From Gulosibacter molinativorax (lineage in GTDB: Bacteria; Actinomycetota; Actinomycetes; Actinomycetales; Microbacteriaceae), in the NCBI RefSeq assembly GCF_003010915.2, contig NZ_CP028426.1, forward strand, positions 1,984,001-2,048,000: a DNA stretch of 64,000 bases, written 5' to 3'. This document shows, piece by piece, positions 37,677 through 48,040 of this stretch. Each line of letters opens with the position of its first letter. Positions within the stretch are counted from its first letter, which is position 1. The notes below the pieces were generated by a model, which was not told the DNA's origin, made no database searches, and saw only the letters and a program-made list of their open reading frames with translations. The translations under genes were made by a program, and so were the position numbers.

Positions 37677-40600
37677 CTACTCCGCGTCGGTGTCGGGCTT
37701 CTCGGTGGCGTGCTTTGCGCCCGAAGGCTTCGCGGGCGGACGCTTGGTCGCGCCGCTCGCGCTCGTCTTCTGGCCGAACGCGCCCACCTGGGTCTTCTGC
37801 TGGGAGGCACGCGCCTGCTCGCGGGCGAGGTCGGCCGCGGAACGGCCCTGCGTCGCCCCGTGCTTGGCCGGGTTGCCCGACTTCGACTTGGCCTTCTTGG
37901 GAGCGGGTCGGCCAGCGGGCGCCTTGGCGCTTCGCGCCACCGAGCCCGCGGGGGCCTCGCCGGCTCCGGCGCGGGCCTCGCTCAGCGCGGATGCGGTGCC
38001 CTGCGACATCTCCTTGCGGATCGCCGCGCGCGTCGCGTTGGCATTCACCTGACCCGAGCCATCGGTCACCTGGACGTTGCCCTGGTCGTCCGCGGCCGAG
38101 TAGTTGAGTCGCTGCGGCTGCTGCGCGTCGAGGCCCTTCGCCTGGATGCGCACCTGACGCTGCTTCGAACCATCCTCGGCCTCGACTTCGGTCACCTGGA
38201 CGTCGAGGTTCATGAGGAACCCGACCGATTCTTCGCGGATGCCACCGAGCATCTGCTGGTACATCTCGAAGCCCTCGCGCTGGTACTCCACGAGCGGGTT
38301 CCGCTGCGCCATCGCGCGCAGGCCGATGCCGTCCTTCAAGCTGTCCATCTCATAGAGGTGGTCGCGCCACTTGCGGTCGATGACCTGCAGCACCACGCGG
38401 CGCTCGAGCTCTCGCATCGCATCCTCGCCGAGGAGCTCCTCGCGCTTGTCGTATGCGAGCTTCGCGTCCGAGCGAACCTCGGCGACAACGTCTTCCGAGC
38501 TGACGCGGTCCTCGCCGTGTTCTTCGACGATCTCCTCGACCGTGACGGTGACGGGATAAAGCTGCTTCAGGTCGGTCTCAAGCGCCTCGACGTCCCATTC
38601 CGCGGGGTCTGCGCCGCCGGTGTGCTCGGTCACGATGTCGGAGATCGCGCCGTCGATGAAGCCCTGCACCTTGTCGGCGAGGTCGTCGCCCTCGAGGATC
38701 GCGCGGCGGTCCGCATAGATGGACTGGCGCTGCTCGTTCAGCACGTCGTCGTATTTCTTGACGTTCTTGCGAATCTCGGCGTTGCGCGACTCGACCTGCG
38801 TCTGCGCCTTACGGATCGCGCCCGAGACGATGCGCGATTCGAGCGCCATGTCGTCCGGGGTGTTGTCGTTGTCCATGATGGCGCGCGCGGCGCCCGTGTT
38901 GAACAGACGCATGAGGTCATCGGTCATCGACAGGTAGAAGCGGCTCTCGCCGGGGTCACCCTGACGCCCCGAACGACCACGCAGCTGATTGTCGATACGG
39001 CGCGATTCGTGGCGCTCGGTGCCAAGCACGTAGAGACCACCGAGCTCGGCAACCTCTTCGGCTTCTTCCTTCACCTCGGATTTCACGCGCTCGAGAATCT
39101 CGGGCCACTTCTTCTCGTACTCTTCCGCGTTCTCTTCGGGATCGAGTCCGAGCACCGTCATCTCGGCAACCGCGATGAACTCAGCGTTACCGCCGAGCAT
39201 GATGTCGGTACCACGACCGGCCATGTTCGTCGCCACGGTGATGGCACCCTTGCGACCCGCCTGCGCGACAATCGCGGCCTCTCGCGCGTGGTTCTTCGCG
39301 TTCAGCACCTCATGCTTGACGCCGCGGCGCGCGAGCAGTTTCGAGAGGTATTCGCTCTTTTCGACCGACGTCGTGCCCACAAGTACGGGCTGGCCGGCGT
39401 CGAATCGCTCAACGATGTCCTCGACCACCTGGTCGAACTTGACCTTCTCGTTCTTGTAGACGAGGTCCGGCTGGTCGATGCGGGCGAGATCCTTGTTAGT
39501 CGGGATAGGAATGACACCGAGGCCATACGTCGACTGGAACTCAGCGGCCTCGGTCTCGGCCGTACCTGTCATGCCCGCGAGCTTGTCGTACATGAGGAAG
39601 TAGTTCTGCAGCGTGACGGTCGCGAGCGTCTGGTTCTCTGCCTTGATCTGCACGCCCTCCTTGGCCTCAATGGCCTGGTGCAATCCCTCACTGTAGCGAC
39701 GCCCGGCGAGGATGCGGCCCGTGTGCTCGTCGACGATATTGACCTCGCCGTTCTGCACCACGTACTGCTTGTCGCGAGCGAAAAGCGACTTCGCCTTGAT
39801 CGCGTTGTTGAGGAACGAGATCAGTGGCGTGTTGGCCTGCTCGTAGAGGTTGTCGATGCCGAGCGCATCCTCAACCCTGTCGATGCCTGGCTCAAGGATG
39901 CCGATCGTGCGCTTCTTCTCGTCGACTTCGTAGTCGCGATCTTCTTTCAGGCGCTTCGCGAGCTTCGCGAATTCGACGTACCAGCGATTCACGTCACCGG
40001 ATGCGGGACCGGAGATGATGAGCGGGGTACGGGCCTCGTCGATCAGGATGGAGTCGACCTCATCGACAATGGCGAAGTAATGACCGCGCTGCACGCACGC
40101 ATCCACCGAAGCCGCCATGTTGTCACGCAGGTAGTCGAAGCCAAACTCGTTGTTCGTGCCGTAGGTAATGTCGGCGGCGTACTGCTCGCGGCGCTGCGCC
40201 GGGGTGAGCCCCGACACGATGCAACCAGTCGTCATGCCGAGCGCGCGGAAGACGCGACCCATGAGGTCCGACTGATAAGACGCCAGGAAGTCGTTCACGG
40301 TAATGACGTGCACGCCCTTGCCCGGAATCGCGTTGAGGTAGGCCGCGAGCGTCGCGACGAGGGTCTTACCCTCACCGGTCTTCATCTCGGCGATGTTGCC
40401 GTCGTGCAGTGCGCCACCACCCATGAGCTGAACGTCGTAGTGACGCTGGCCGAGCGTTCGGCGCGCGGCCTCACGGACGGCGGCGAAGGCCTCGGGAAGA
40501 AGCCCGTCGAGGATTTCCTTGTCCGACTTCCCCGCTTCGGACTCGGCCTCGTACCGCTCGCGGAAATCCGTGGTCATTTCGCGCAGCTCGTCGTCGCTGA

Positions 40601-40709
40601 GCTCTTCGAAGCCGCCCTCGAGCTTCCCCACATCCTTCGCCATGCGCTCGAGTCGGCGCACTTGCCGCCCTTCGCCAAAACGAAGCATCTTCTCGAGGAT
40701 TGAAGCCAA
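37677..40709 (-). CDS. secA: Preprotein translocase ATPase SecA
   Basis: The 1010-residue motor drives unfolded preproteins through SecYEG. DEAD motor motifs are clear: Walker A MKTGEGKT near 108-115, Walker [23 protein letters not shown], and [10 protein letters not shown] with [13 protein letters not shown] of the second motor domain. The long C-terminal linker from about 840 is rich in Ala, Lys and Gln and lacks the SecB-binding zinc motif, as in actinobacterial SecA1. The start codon is TTG at 40709 with AGGAG eight bases upstream. The region between the Rv3235-family gene and hpf fits the order seen around Rv3240c. Confidence 0.97.
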   Translation of the reverse strand: MASILEKMLRFGEGRQVRRLERMAKDVGKLEGGFEELSDDELREMTTDFRERYEAESEAGKSDKEILDGLLPEAFAAVREAARRTLGQRHYDVQLMGGGALHDGNIAEMKTGEGKTLVATLAAYLNAIPGKGVHVITVNDFLASYQSDLMGRVFRALGMTTGCIVSGLTPAQRREQYAADITYGTNNEFGFDYLRDNMAASVDACVQRGHYFAIVDEVDSILIDEARTPLIISGPASGDVNRWYVEFAKLAKRLKEDRDYEVDEKKRTIGILEPGIDRVEDALGIDNLYEQANTPLISFLNNAIKAKSLFARDKQYVVQNGEVNIVDEHTGRILAGRRYSEGLHQAIEAKEGVQIKAENQTLATVTLQNYFLMYDKLAGMTGTAETEAAEFQSTYGLGVIPIPTNKDLARIDQPDLVYKNEKVKFDQVVEDIVERFDAGQPVLVGTTSVEKSEYLSKLLARRGVKHEVLNAKNHAREAAIVAQAGRKGAITVATNMAGRGTDIMLGGNAEFIAVAEMTVLGLDPEENAEEYEKKWPEILERVKSEVKEEAEEVAELGGLYVLGTERHESRRIDNQLRGRSGRQGDPGESRFYLSMTDDLMRLFNTGAARAIMDNDNTPDDMALESRIVSGAIRKAQTQVESRNAEIRKNVKKYDDVLNEQRQSIYADRRAILEGDDLADKVQGFIDGAISDIVTEHTGGADPAEWDVEALETDLKQLYPVTVTVEEIVEEHGEDRVSSEDVVAEVRSDAKLAYDKREELLGEDAMRELERRVVLQVIDRKWRDHLYEMDSLKDGIGLRAMAQRNPLVEYQREGFEMYQQMLGGIREESVGFLMNLDVQVTEVEAEDGSKQRQVRIQAKGLDAQQPQRLNYSAADDQGNVQVTDGSGQVNANATRAAIRKEMSQGTASALSEARAGAGEAPAGSVARSAKAPAGRPAPKKAKSKSGNPAKHGATQGRSAADLAREQARASQQKTQVGAFGQKTSASGATKRPPAKPSGAKHATEKPDTDAE

Positions 40710-40852
40710 ACCGATCTCCTGATAATTCTCTACACGGGGCCAGGCGAGTCTGCGCGAGCGATGCTGCGCGGCAGAGTGCTGCGAGGCGAGCCCCGGCCAT
40801 CGTCACATCGTACTTCCCCAGAGTGAATGTGCGCAGACAGCGGTGTCGCCGA

Positions 40853-41572
40853 CTAAGGCAGCCCGAGGGCGCGAGCCTGGGCGCGCAGAACCTGTTCAAG
40901 ATAGGGCCTCCCTGACTCGACGCTGTTGCGATAGTGACCTGCAATCTCGAACGAGATCGTGCCGAGCAGCTCCGTCCAGGAACGGATAGTGAGAAAGATG
41001 TCCTCCACCGCCACCCGGGGCGCGGCCGCCGCAAACCCCATCTCGACCAACCACGCACGAATCCGGGCAAAGTCTTCCGCGAGCGCGGCGTCCGAGGTGT
41101 CCACGGCATAGGTACCTGCGGGGAGGGCAAAGCCCGCCTCGCGTGCGGCGACCACAATCCCGACGAGTGCGACGATCACCCGGCTGGCCGAGCCGATGGT
41201 CCGCTGCGGTGCGTCGTACCCGATTACCGGGGTGCCGTAGAGCAGCAGGAATTCGTGCGGCCGCGCGGTGCCCCAGCGACGCGCAGCCAACCCCGCGGCC
41301 ACCCAGCCGGAGGTACCACGCGCCTCGCCGTTCGCTTCCCACACCTGCGCGATGCCCGCATCCACCGCCTCGCCGAGCGACTCGTATGCCTCGACAATGA
41401 GCTCGGTGAGGAGCTCATCGCGATTCTTGAAATACCGATACAGCGCGCCAACCGTCACGCCGACCTCGCGAGCGACCGCGCGCATCGACAACGCCGCCGG
41501 CCCGACGAGCGTCAGCTCGGTGCGCGCGGCCGCGAGAATGCGCTCGCGCATTGGCGTCTCCGACGCAACCAT
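40853..41572 (-). CDS. TetR-family regulator with WHG-type C-terminal domain
   Basis: The 239-residue repressor has the TetR helix-turn-helix at about 8-55 (RERILAAARTEL, AVAREVGVTVGALYRYFKNRDELL) and a C-terminal ligand domain with the RPHEFLLLYGTPVIGYDAP segment of the WHG class. GGAGG five bases before the ATG at 41572 fixes the start; the extension to 41650 would cover an operator. It is divergent from an NAD-dependent epimerase-like gene. Two identical-type palindromes between them are the likely binding sites, so it probably represses itself and the neighbour. Confidence 0.9.
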   Translation of the reverse strand: MVASETPMRERILAAARTELTLVGPAALSMRAVAREVGVTVGALYRYFKNRDELLTELIVEAYESLGEAVDAGIAQVWEANGEARGTSGWVAAGLAARRWGTARPHEFLLLYGTPVIGYDAPQRTIGSASRVIVALVGIVVAAREAGFALPAGTYAVDTSDAALAEDFARIRAWLVEMGFAAAAPRVAVEDIFLTIRSWTELLGTISFEIAGHYRNSVESGRPYLEQVLRAQARALGLP

Positions 41573-41624
41573 CACGACCTCCGTTCTCAAACCCGCGCCA
41601 ACCTGCGTGTATGCCGACAAAGCC

Positions 41625-41679
41625 TTGACCACGTGAACACTGTTCACCATACTGGAAGTATCGAGTGAACAGTGTTCAC
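41625..41679 (+). promoter_or_regulatory. Divergent promoter with two TetR operator palindromes
   Basis: GTGAACACTGTTCAC (41633-41647) and GTGAACAGTGTTCAC (41665-41679) are 15-bp palindromes differing only at the centre, with centres 32 bp apart (three helical turns). A promoter for the plus-strand gene, TTGACC (41625-41630), 17 bases, CATACT (41648-41653), spans the first palindrome, and the second would cover the transcription start. Binding would block the promoter. Confidence 0.82.
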
Positions 41680-41704
41680 TACCGCCTAGTCCCAGGAGGC
41701 CACC

Positions 41705-42649
41705 ATGTCACACATCATCGTTCTCGGCGCCGGTCCCCTCGGCCGCGCCGCTACCGCAGCCCTGCTCGATCGCGGGGATGCGGTCACCGTCGCCACCCGC
41801 TCCGGCACCGTTCTTCCCGGCGCGGCAGCCATCCAGGCCGACGTCACCGACAGCGAATCGATGGCATCCCTCCCGAAGTTTGACGCGATCGTCGCCTGCG
41901 TGAATTTCCCGTACGGACAGTGGCAACAAAACTGGCCCCCGGCCATCGACAATCTCATTGCGCTGGCCGAGCGGTTGGATGCACCACTCGTCATCGCCGG
42001 CAACCTCTACAGCTACGGGCCAAGCGCCACCGCGTTCAAAGAGACGGACGATATGCGCGCCACCTATCGCAATGGCCAGATCCGCGCCGATGTGTGGCGG
42101 AAGGCCCTCGCCGCCCACCACGCGGGGCGCATCCGGGCCACCGAAATCCGCGGCAGCGATTACGTCGGCCCAAATACGGGCATGAGCGCGCACGGCGGCG
42201 ATCGGCTGCTCGGCCCCGCAACGACAGGCAAGACGGCGTTCATCATCGGCGACCCCGATCAGCCGCACGCCTGGACGGCCACTCGCGACTTTGGCGCCAT
42301 GCTGGCCCGCGCCACGACCCAAGAACAAATGTGGGGCCGGCCGTGGCACGTCCCCTCGGCACCGCCACTCACGATCCGGGAGCTTTCGACCCTTGCCGCC
42401 AAACTAGCGGGGAACGACGCGCCACCGCGCATCCTCTCGATGCCGCGCCCGCTGTTGCGGGTCCTTGCGCCTTTCAACTCGGCGATGTCGGCGATTCTCG
42501 ACGCGTCGTACCAGTTCGACTACCCGTTCCGCGTCGACGACACGGATGCGCGGACCCTGCTCGGCATGACCCACACGCCGATCGAGACGACCGTCGCGGA
42601 GGCGGTGCGAGCGATGCAGGCCCCCGAACCCGCGTCGAGCACTCGCTAG
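41705..42649 (+). CDS. NAD(P)-dependent epimerase/dehydratase-like (atypical SDR) protein
   Basis: The 314-residue protein has an N-terminal Rossmann motif GAGPLGRAATAALLDRG (8-24), an Asp in QADVTD that may bind the adenine ring, the motif GNLYSYGPS where YxxxK would normally be judged, and YVGPNTGMSAHGGDRLL further on. Extended SDR proteins of this type are often quinone or sugar-nucleotide oxidoreductases. AGGAGG five bases before ATG is a strong ribosome site. It is controlled by the divergent TetR gene. The catalytic Tyr-Lys pair is not evident, so the activity is open. Confidence 0.82.
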   Translation: MSHIIVLGAGPLGRAATAALLDRGDAVTVATRSGTVLPGAAAIQADVTDSESMASLPKFDAIVACVNFPYGQWQQNWPPAIDNLIALAERLDAPLVIAGNLYSYGPSATAFKETDDMRATYRNGQIRADVWRKALAAHHAGRIRATEIRGSDYVGPNTGMSAHGGDRLLGPATTGKTAFIIGDPDQPHAWTATRDFGAMLARATTQEQMWGRPWHVPSAPPLTIRELSTLAAKLAGNDAPPRILSMPRPLLRVLAPFNSAMSAILDASYQFDYPFRVDDTDARTLLGMTHTPIETTVAEAVRAMQAPEPASSTR

Positions 42650-42687
42650 GCAAAACGGCCGGGCGAGCCCCGCATCCCAGGCCCCGA

Positions 42688-42729
42688 ACGAGAGAGCCCC
42701 ACCCGGTAAACCGGGTGGGGCTCTCTCGT
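42688..42729. terminator. Bidirectional hairpin between epimerase-like gene and hpf
   Basis: The arms 42688-42706 and 42711-42729 are perfect complements over 19 bases (ACGAGAGAGCCCCACCCGG) with a TAAA loop. It lies between two convergent stop codons. T-tracts are absent, but the stem is very stable. Confidence 0.85.
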
Positions 42730-42766
42730 AGCTTGGTCGACCAACTCGGTCGATCAGTGCGTCGCG

Positions 42767-43441
42767 TTAGGCGACGGATGCCTCTTCCGACTGCGCCTGC
42801 TCTTCGTCGCCGAGCGCGATGACACCGTAGTCCCAGCCGCGGCGTCGGTAGACGACCGCTGGACGCTCGGTGTCTGCCTCAATGAACAGGAAGAAGTCGT
42901 GGCCGAGGAGCTCCATGTGGTCGACCGCATCGTTCGGGGTCATTTTCTTTGGAGCGAACACCTTTTCGCGGATCACGATCGGGTTGTAGGCCTCGTAGTC
43001 TTCGTCTTCCGACGAGACGCCCTCCACGGGAGCTGCCTTGCCCGACACAACATCGATGATGCCGGTGTCTGCAGGCACGATGTCTAGGTCGGCGAAATCC
43101 CCCGCCGCTGCCTCGCCCAGGCTCTGCCCGCGGTGAGCCTTCTTCTTATCCTTTACGCGGCGCAGTCGTTCAACCAGCTTGTCGAGCGCGATATCGAATG
43201 CGGCGTACTTGTCACCAGCCTCTGCCTCAGCACGAATCGTCGGGAATGGACCGAAGATCGTGATTTCTACCTTGCCTCGGTCGAGGTCGTTACCCGCACG
43301 GTCAGTGCGCTTCTTGACCTTGACTTCGACGGACTGGGCGCGACCGGAGAGCTGCTGCACCTTCGCAGTGACCTTTTCATCTGCATATTCGCGGAATCGG
43401 TCCGGGATCTCAGTGTTACGGCCGCTGATGGTGACGTCCAT
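42767..43441 (-). CDS. hpf: Ribosome hibernation promoting factor, long form
   Basis: The 224-residue protein has the S30AE ribosome-binding domain (about 1-105, MDVTISGRNTEIPDRFREYADEKV) and the C-terminal dimerisation domain (about 160-215, PIVIREKVFAPKKMTPNDAVDHMELLGHDFFLFI), which together make 100S dimers in resting cells. AAAGGAGG five bases before ATG 43441 gives the start; the frame upstream to 43567 is not coding. It stands between comF and secA, as in mycobacteria. Confidence 0.96.
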   Translation of the reverse strand: MDVTISGRNTEIPDRFREYADEKVTAKVQQLSGRAQSVEVKVKKRTDRAGNDLDRGKVEITIFGPFPTIRAEAEAGDKYAAFDIALDKLVERLRRVKDKKKAHRGQSLGEAAAGDFADLDIVPADTGIIDVVSGKAAPVEGVSSEDEDYEAYNPIVIREKVFAPKKMTPNDAVDHMELLGHDFFLFIEADTERPAVVYRRRGWDYGVIALGDEEQAQSEEASVA

Positions 43442-43575
43442 CTCACCCTCCTTTGTAGAAACTCGGGAGCAAGAGTTTCCGCCTACATCCCGAGCTGGAA
43501 TGTGTTGTGTTCCTTCATCATAAGCAATGGTTTCCGAGCCGTCCTTGAGAGTTCTCCTTGGCGACACTTATAGAC

Positions 43576-44310
43576 TTAATGAGTGTGGTATTTGAGCTCG
43601 ACTCGAGCGATTGCCACAGCCCCGAGAACGTTCGCGTGGGCCGCCTCGAGTGCGCGCGCTGCCTCCGCGAGGGTCGCGCCCGTGGTGACCAGGTCATCCA
43701 CGATGACACAGCGGTGCCCGCGCACGAGATCGTGCGCGACGAGGGCGCCGTGAAGGTTGCTCGCGCGGGCGTCGCGACCGAGCGTTGACTGATCGGCGAC
43801 CGCCCGGGCGTGCCGCAGGGCGTCGACCGGCCTCGCGTTCGGCACCGCTCGTTCGAGCAACAGCTGGATGTGATCGTAGCCGCGGCGTGCCCGCGCAGCA
43901 CGCCGAGAGGGCACCGGCACGAGCAGGATGGGTTCGGTGCGATCGCCGTCGCGCTGCGGGAGGAGCTCCCCCACTCGCCGTAGCGAAAAGCGCAGCAGCT
44001 CCGCGAGCTCCTTCGCGAGATCGGCGCGTCCCCGCTCCTTGAAGGCGTCGAGTACGTGCTGGAGGACCGGCTCGTATGGCATTGCGGTGATGACGCGCAG
44101 CGGCGCGACTCGTTCATCGTCGCGCAGCGGCGCGTCACGTTCATGGTCGAGTTCCGCACCCGGCAGCCACATCCCTTGGGGATCGACTGCGCACCCGAGC
44201 GCATCCAGGCACTCCCGGCACAGCCTCGTGTCATTCTTCCCGCACCCACCGCAACGCACCGGAAAGAGCATCGCGAGCGCATCCAGAACCGGTTTGAGCT
44301 TCGATTTCAC
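43576..44310 (-). CDS. comF: ComF-family phosphoribosyltransferase-like protein
   Basis: The 244-residue protein has an N-terminal double zinc-finger-like cysteine group (CGGCGKNDTRLCREC, about 20-34) and a C-terminal type I phosphoribosyltransferase fold with PVPSRRAARARRGYDH and the PRPP loop CVIVDDLVTTGATL. ComF is needed for DNA uptake in naturally competent bacteria; in many Actinobacteria the protein is kept without known competence. The start is GTG at 44310. The gap to lpqB (44311-44408) shows nothing notable. Confidence 0.92.
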   Translation of the reverse strand: MKSKLKPVLDALAMLFPVRCGGCGKNDTRLCRECLDALGCAVDPQGMWLPGAELDHERDAPLRDDERVAPLRVITAMPYEPVLQHVLDAFKERGRADLAKELAELLRFSLRRVGELLPQRDGDRTEPILLVPVPSRRAARARRGYDHIQLLLERAVPNARPVDALRHARAVADQSTLGRDARASNLHGALVAHDLVRGHRCVIVDDLVTTGATLAEAARALEAAHANVLGAVAIARVELKYHTH

Positions 44311-44408
44311 CCGTCCAGTCTGCGCAGGCGCGCCATGCTCGGCTCCGACGCATCCACAACCCTTGCGATTGTGGATGGCCGGGACTAGAGCCAGCGTTAC
44401 AGCCGGGG

Positions 44409-46103
44409 TTAGACCTGGGCGTAGAGGAAGGTCACGACGACGTCCGAGGCCTGCCAGCGCGTCCCACGCGGCGCATACAGGGTGCCTTGACGGTCAATTA
44501 CTCGCATACCGGCGAGGGTGTTCGACCCCGCCGTCTGCATCGCCGACGGGATGCTGCCGAGGGTCGTGAACGTGCCGCCGATCTCGTAGAGACGAACGTC
44601 GGTGGTGCCCTCGCCGCTGCCGATCAGCATCGCCACCGAGTTGGAGTCGACCCACGCGACGTCGTTGGGCTGTTCGCCCGGCAAGGCCAGAACCAATGGA
44701 TCGCCGAGTCGGATGGGCGTGGCATTCTCATCGCGCACGATCGGTGTGATCGCCAGCCGAACTCCATCGGAGGCCTCGTAGAGGAACGCAATGCGCGTGC
44801 CATCACGAGACACCTGATGGGAGACGAAATTCGGCGAGATGCCGGCGGGTAGCGCGAGATCGAAGGTCTGATACGTGCCGATCTCAGTCAGATGCAGCCC
44901 CGGCTCAGTGGTCGATTGCGTCCACACCCAGTCCCAGTTGTCGAGCGCTGGCTCGACCTGTCCACCGCGCGAATCGATGAAGGTGGCCTCAGCATCCCCG
45001 AAGCTCATGGCGTACGTGCCTTCGTCGGTGAGGAGCGCCACCGTCTGCTGCGAGGCAGAGAGTGCACCACGGATCGGTTCGAGCCGCTTGACCTCGGCAA
45101 CGACGTTGTCCGCCCCGTCTGGTGGGGTGATGGAGCCGCCGCTGAGATACCCGAGCGAGGTTCCCTGCTGCACGAGCGGTGAAGAATTGACCTGCGGCGA
45201 GGTGATAACTTCCTCTGCGGACGGGAGCGACACATCCAACCTCGCGCCGTTGACCTGCATCTCGACGTTCGTGATCTCGGGGAAGGACTTGAGCGTCTGC
45301 TCGAGCTGCAAGCGCATGTGCGAAAGCGCGCTCGCCGAGGTGCTCGAGACGGCGTCGGAGAAATTGACGACCGCCGTTGCACCATTGACCCGAACTTGCG
45401 AGATGAGCTCGGCCTCGGCGGGGAACGCGGAAGTCACGGCCTGCCCCGGAAGCATCCATTGCGCGGGGCCCGACAGCAGTTCCTCGACCGCGCGCGTGGC
45501 CGCTCGATTGTCGTCCGGGAACCAGCGCAGATCGGGCGAGGTGTAGCGTTGCAGACCGTCGAAGAACACGAGCGTGCGCGGCTCGAAGAGGTCGGTGAAG
45601 GCCTGCTGAATGAGGACGATGCCGTTCGGCGCCTCGGAGATCCGCCACTCGCCGTCGACCTGCGCGAGCGTGAATTCGAGGGTCGCGCTACTCGACTCGA
45701 GCGATTCCGCGTACACACCGTGCGCATCCACCTTGCCGTACGTCGGCACGGAGACCACGATGTTCTCTCCGGTGCCCGCCTTCATCGAGGCCTGACCATC
45801 GCTTACGAGGATTTGATGGTCCGGATTCCAATTCTCGGCGGCGTTCCCGGTGAGGTACTCTCGCGCAATCGAGTAGTCGTTCTGCGTGCCGGTTCCCGCA
45901 TCAATGAATCCCTGGACGATCTCCTCCCGCGTAGCCCCCGCATCAGGTCCCGACGGGAAATACCGAATGTCCTGGGGCGCGTCCTCTTCCTGCTGATTTC
46001 CCTGTTGCACTGGGCCCGACAAGGGCATCTGTGCGCAGCCCACGAGGACGGCGACGAGCAGCATGCCTAAAAGCGCAGTGAGGGATGCACGGAATCGGTT
46101 CAC
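44409..46103 (-). CDS. lpqB: LpqB lipoprotein, partner of the MtrAB system
   Basis: The 564-residue precursor has a lipoprotein signal ending in VLVGC with Cys23 as the lipidated residue. It continues with a GerMN-type domain (about 190-300, ELISQVRVNGATAVVNFSDAV) and a C-terminal beta-propeller. LpqB binds the extracellular part of the sensor kinase MtrB and modulates it. The GTG start overlaps the mtrB stop by GTGA, showing tight coupling. Length and order match Rv3244c-Rv3246c. Confidence 0.96.
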   Translation of the reverse strand: MNRFRASLTALLGMLLVAVLVGCAQMPLSGPVQQGNQQEEDAPQDIRYFPSGPDAGATREEIVQGFIDAGTGTQNDYSIAREYLTGNAAENWNPDHQILVSDGQASMKAGTGENIVVSVPTYGKVDAHGVYAESLESSSATLEFTLAQVDGEWRISEAPNGIVLIQQAFTDLFEPRTLVFFDGLQRYTSPDLRWFPDDNRAATRAVEELLSGPAQWMLPGQAVTSAFPAEAELISQVRVNGATAVVNFSDAVSSTSASALSHMRLQLEQTLKSFPEITNVEMQVNGARLDVSLPSAEEVITSPQVNSSPLVQQGTSLGYLSGGSITPPDGADNVVAEVKRLEPIRGALSASQQTVALLTDEGTYAMSFGDAEATFIDSRGGQVEPALDNWDWVWTQSTTEPGLHLTEIGTYQTFDLALPAGISPNFVSHQVSRDGTRIAFLYEASDGVRLAITPIVRDENATPIRLGDPLVLALPGEQPNDVAWVDSNSVAMLIGSGEGTTDVRLYEIGGTFTTLGSIPSAMQTAGSNTLAGMRVIDRQGTLYAPRGTRWQASDVVVTFLYAQV

Positions 46104-48037
46104 TTGTCATCTCCCGTCGCGGGCATGGCTTGCGCCCCGCCCGCATCATCGGATTCCTTGTGGGTGGCGTTCGTCGGCAATGCCCCGGTCTCCGGGTCCG
46201 CCCCGGCAAGGTACTCCCAGTGGTCGTCCTCGCTCATGCCAAGTCCGGGCAGTTCGATCGGCTGTGTCTCAAGACTCTTCTCGTCGAATTTCTCTGGGCG
46301 TCGGTCCGCCGCTTCGACGGTGTAGGTCTCGGCGCCCGCGTCATCGGGCACAAGCGGCAGCGGCGAGGAGACGATCGGCTCGTCGACGTGGCGCGGGAGC
46401 GTCAGCCGGAAATTGGAGCCAAGCTCGGGCGCCGACCACAGTTCGAGTCGTCCGTTGTGGAGCTGCGCATCCTCTTGCGAAATGGCCAGGCCGAGGCCCG
46501 AGCCGCCCATCGTGCGCTTTCGCGAGGGGTCGGCGCGCCAGAAGCGCGAAAACACCTGCGTCTGCTGCTCGTCGGTCATGCCCACGCCGTAGTCGCGTAC
46601 CGAGATCGCCACGGCGGTGGCGTTGCCATCCACGGAGACAAGGATGGGCTTTCCCTCGCCGTGCTCGATCGCGTTCGCCACCAGGTTGCGAATCACGCGG
46701 TTAACGCGACGCTCGTCAAACTCCGCCTCGATGTGCGTCGACGTCGCGCGCAGGATGAGCGCCTCGCCTTGGTCGGCCGCGACCTGGGTCATGCCCTCGA
46801 TCACGTCCTCCGCGAGGAGCGTGAGGTCGTTGGGCTTGCGCAGGAGCTGGACCGCGCCGGCGTCGTATCTCGAAATCTCGAGGAGGTCGGCGAGCAGCAG
46901 CTCGAAGCGCTCGATCTGGTCTTGGAGCAGCTCCGCCGAGCGCGCAACGGTCGGTTCGAGTTCGTCCTTCCGCGCGTACACAATGCCGGCCGCGAGCCTG
47001 ATCGTCGTGAGCGGGGTGCGCAGCTCGTGCGAGACGTCGGACACGAACCGCTGCTGCACCTGCGAGAGATCCTCGAGCTGCTCGATCTGTCGCTGCAGGT
47101 TGTCGGCCATGTCGTTAAACGAGCGGGCCAACGTCCCGATGTCGTCTTGGCCCTGTTCCGGGATGCGCTCTTCAAGGTGTCCGGCCGCGAGCTTCCGCGA
47201 GGTCTGTGCCGCGACTCTGATGGGGCGGATCACCGCGCGCATAATCCCGCCGACAATCGCTCCGACCATGAGCACGAGGATCGCCATCGAGATCGTCAGT
47301 GTGCGCTGAACGAAGTCGAGCGTGTCCTGCGAGGACTGCATCGAATACACGAGGTAGAGCTCGTACGTGCCGGCGGTCGGCACGGTCACGGTCGACCCGA
47401 CCACGAGTGCTGGCTCCGGCCGCCCGTCCTCGGAATCCAGGCTCACCGACTGGTAGACCGTGGTCTGCGGATCCGCCTGCAGCGCCGCGCGGATCTCGTC
47501 GCTCACGAGATCCTGCGGCACCGTTCCCGAGGCGATGTCCTGCAGTACCGTGTCGGATTCGGCGGAATTGTCGGCGCGGTAGAACGCAAAGCCGCTCGCG
47601 TTCGGCGCCTGCGCTAGCGCCGCATCCAACGCCTGGGTGCGCAGCGCCGTAATCGCGAGCTCATCGGTCTCAAGTCCCTGATCGAACGCCGCTTGCGCCG
47701 TGTTGACGGCGTGGTCGGCCTCTTGGAGGACCTGGTCAGCGCGGCTCGTATAGAGGTCGCGCGCGATCGTGTTCCCCATGACGACCGCGACGACAACCAC
47801 CGTCGCGGTCGTGAGTACGACGGCGATGAGGGTCGTGCGGAAAGGCAGCGAGGTGCCCCAGAGATAGCGAATATTCGCGGTAAAACCGCTCGGCCGCCAC
47901 CATTTCCCCGGCAGCGATTCGCTCTTATTGAGGTCGGCGTCTTCGCTGCTCATACTCGGGGCGAGCGTGATCGACTCGACCTTACTCGCGGGCTCGCGGC
48001 GGGCGTCGCGGAATCGCTGCAGCCAAGGTTGTGGCAT
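46100..48037 (-). CDS. mtrB: Sensor histidine kinase MtrB
   Basis: The 645-residue kinase has a cytoplasmic N-terminal tail of about 65 residues, membrane helix 1 (about 68-90), an extracellular sensor (about 92-245), helix 2 (about 249-270), a HAMP domain (271-325) and a HisKA domain with the phosphoacceptor H337 in VSDVSHELRTPL. The ATPase domain has NLVANAIEHG, DYGVGM and GGSGLGLAI. A Pro/Glu-rich tail follows. MtrAB controls cell wall and division genes. The gene starts three bases after the mtrA stop. Confidence 0.96.
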   Translation of the reverse strand: MPQPWLQRFRDARREPASKVESITLAPSMSSEDADLNKSESLPGKWWRPSGFTANIRYLWGTSLPFRTTLIAVVLTTATVVVVAVVMGNTIARDLYTSRADQVLQEADHAVNTAQAAFDQGLETDELAITALRTQALDAALAQAPNASGFAFYRADNSAESDTVLQDIASGTVPQDLVSDEIRAALQADPQTTVYQSVSLDSEDGRPEPALVVGSTVTVPTAGTYELYLVYSMQSSQDTLDFVQRTLTISMAILVLMVGAIVGGIMRAVIRPIRVAAQTSRKLAAGHLEERIPEQGQDDIGTLARSFNDMADNLQRQIEQLEDLSQVQQRFVSDVSHELRTPLTTIRLAAGIVYARKDELEPTVARSAELLQDQIERFELLLADLLEISRYDAGAVQLLRKPNDLTLLAEDVIEGMTQVAADQGEALILRATSTHIEAEFDERRVNRVIRNLVANAIEHGEGKPILVSVDGNATAVAISVRDYGVGMTDEQQTQVFSRFWRADPSRKRTMGGSGLGLAISQEDAQLHNGRLELWSAPELGSNFRLTLPRHVDEPIVSSPLPLVPDDAGAETYTVEAADRRPEKFDEKSLETQPIELPGLGMSEDDHWEYLAGADPETGALPTNATHKESDDAGGAQAMPATGDDK

Positions 48038-48040
48038 GCG

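Noticed and set aside
37710..40703. 997-codon open frame on the plus strand opposite secA
   Set aside because: It is exactly antisense to a full-length, highly conserved secA and follows its codon third-position bias; its product is low-complexity Leu/Arg/Val. It is a shadow frame.
43576..44310. ComF gene as evidence for natural competence
   Set aside because: comF-like genes are widely kept in non-competent Actinobacteria, and no comEA/comEC genes are present here.
46085..47617. 510-codon plus-strand frame opposite mtrB
   Set aside because: mtrB is complete with H-box and ATPase motifs; this is a shadow frame.
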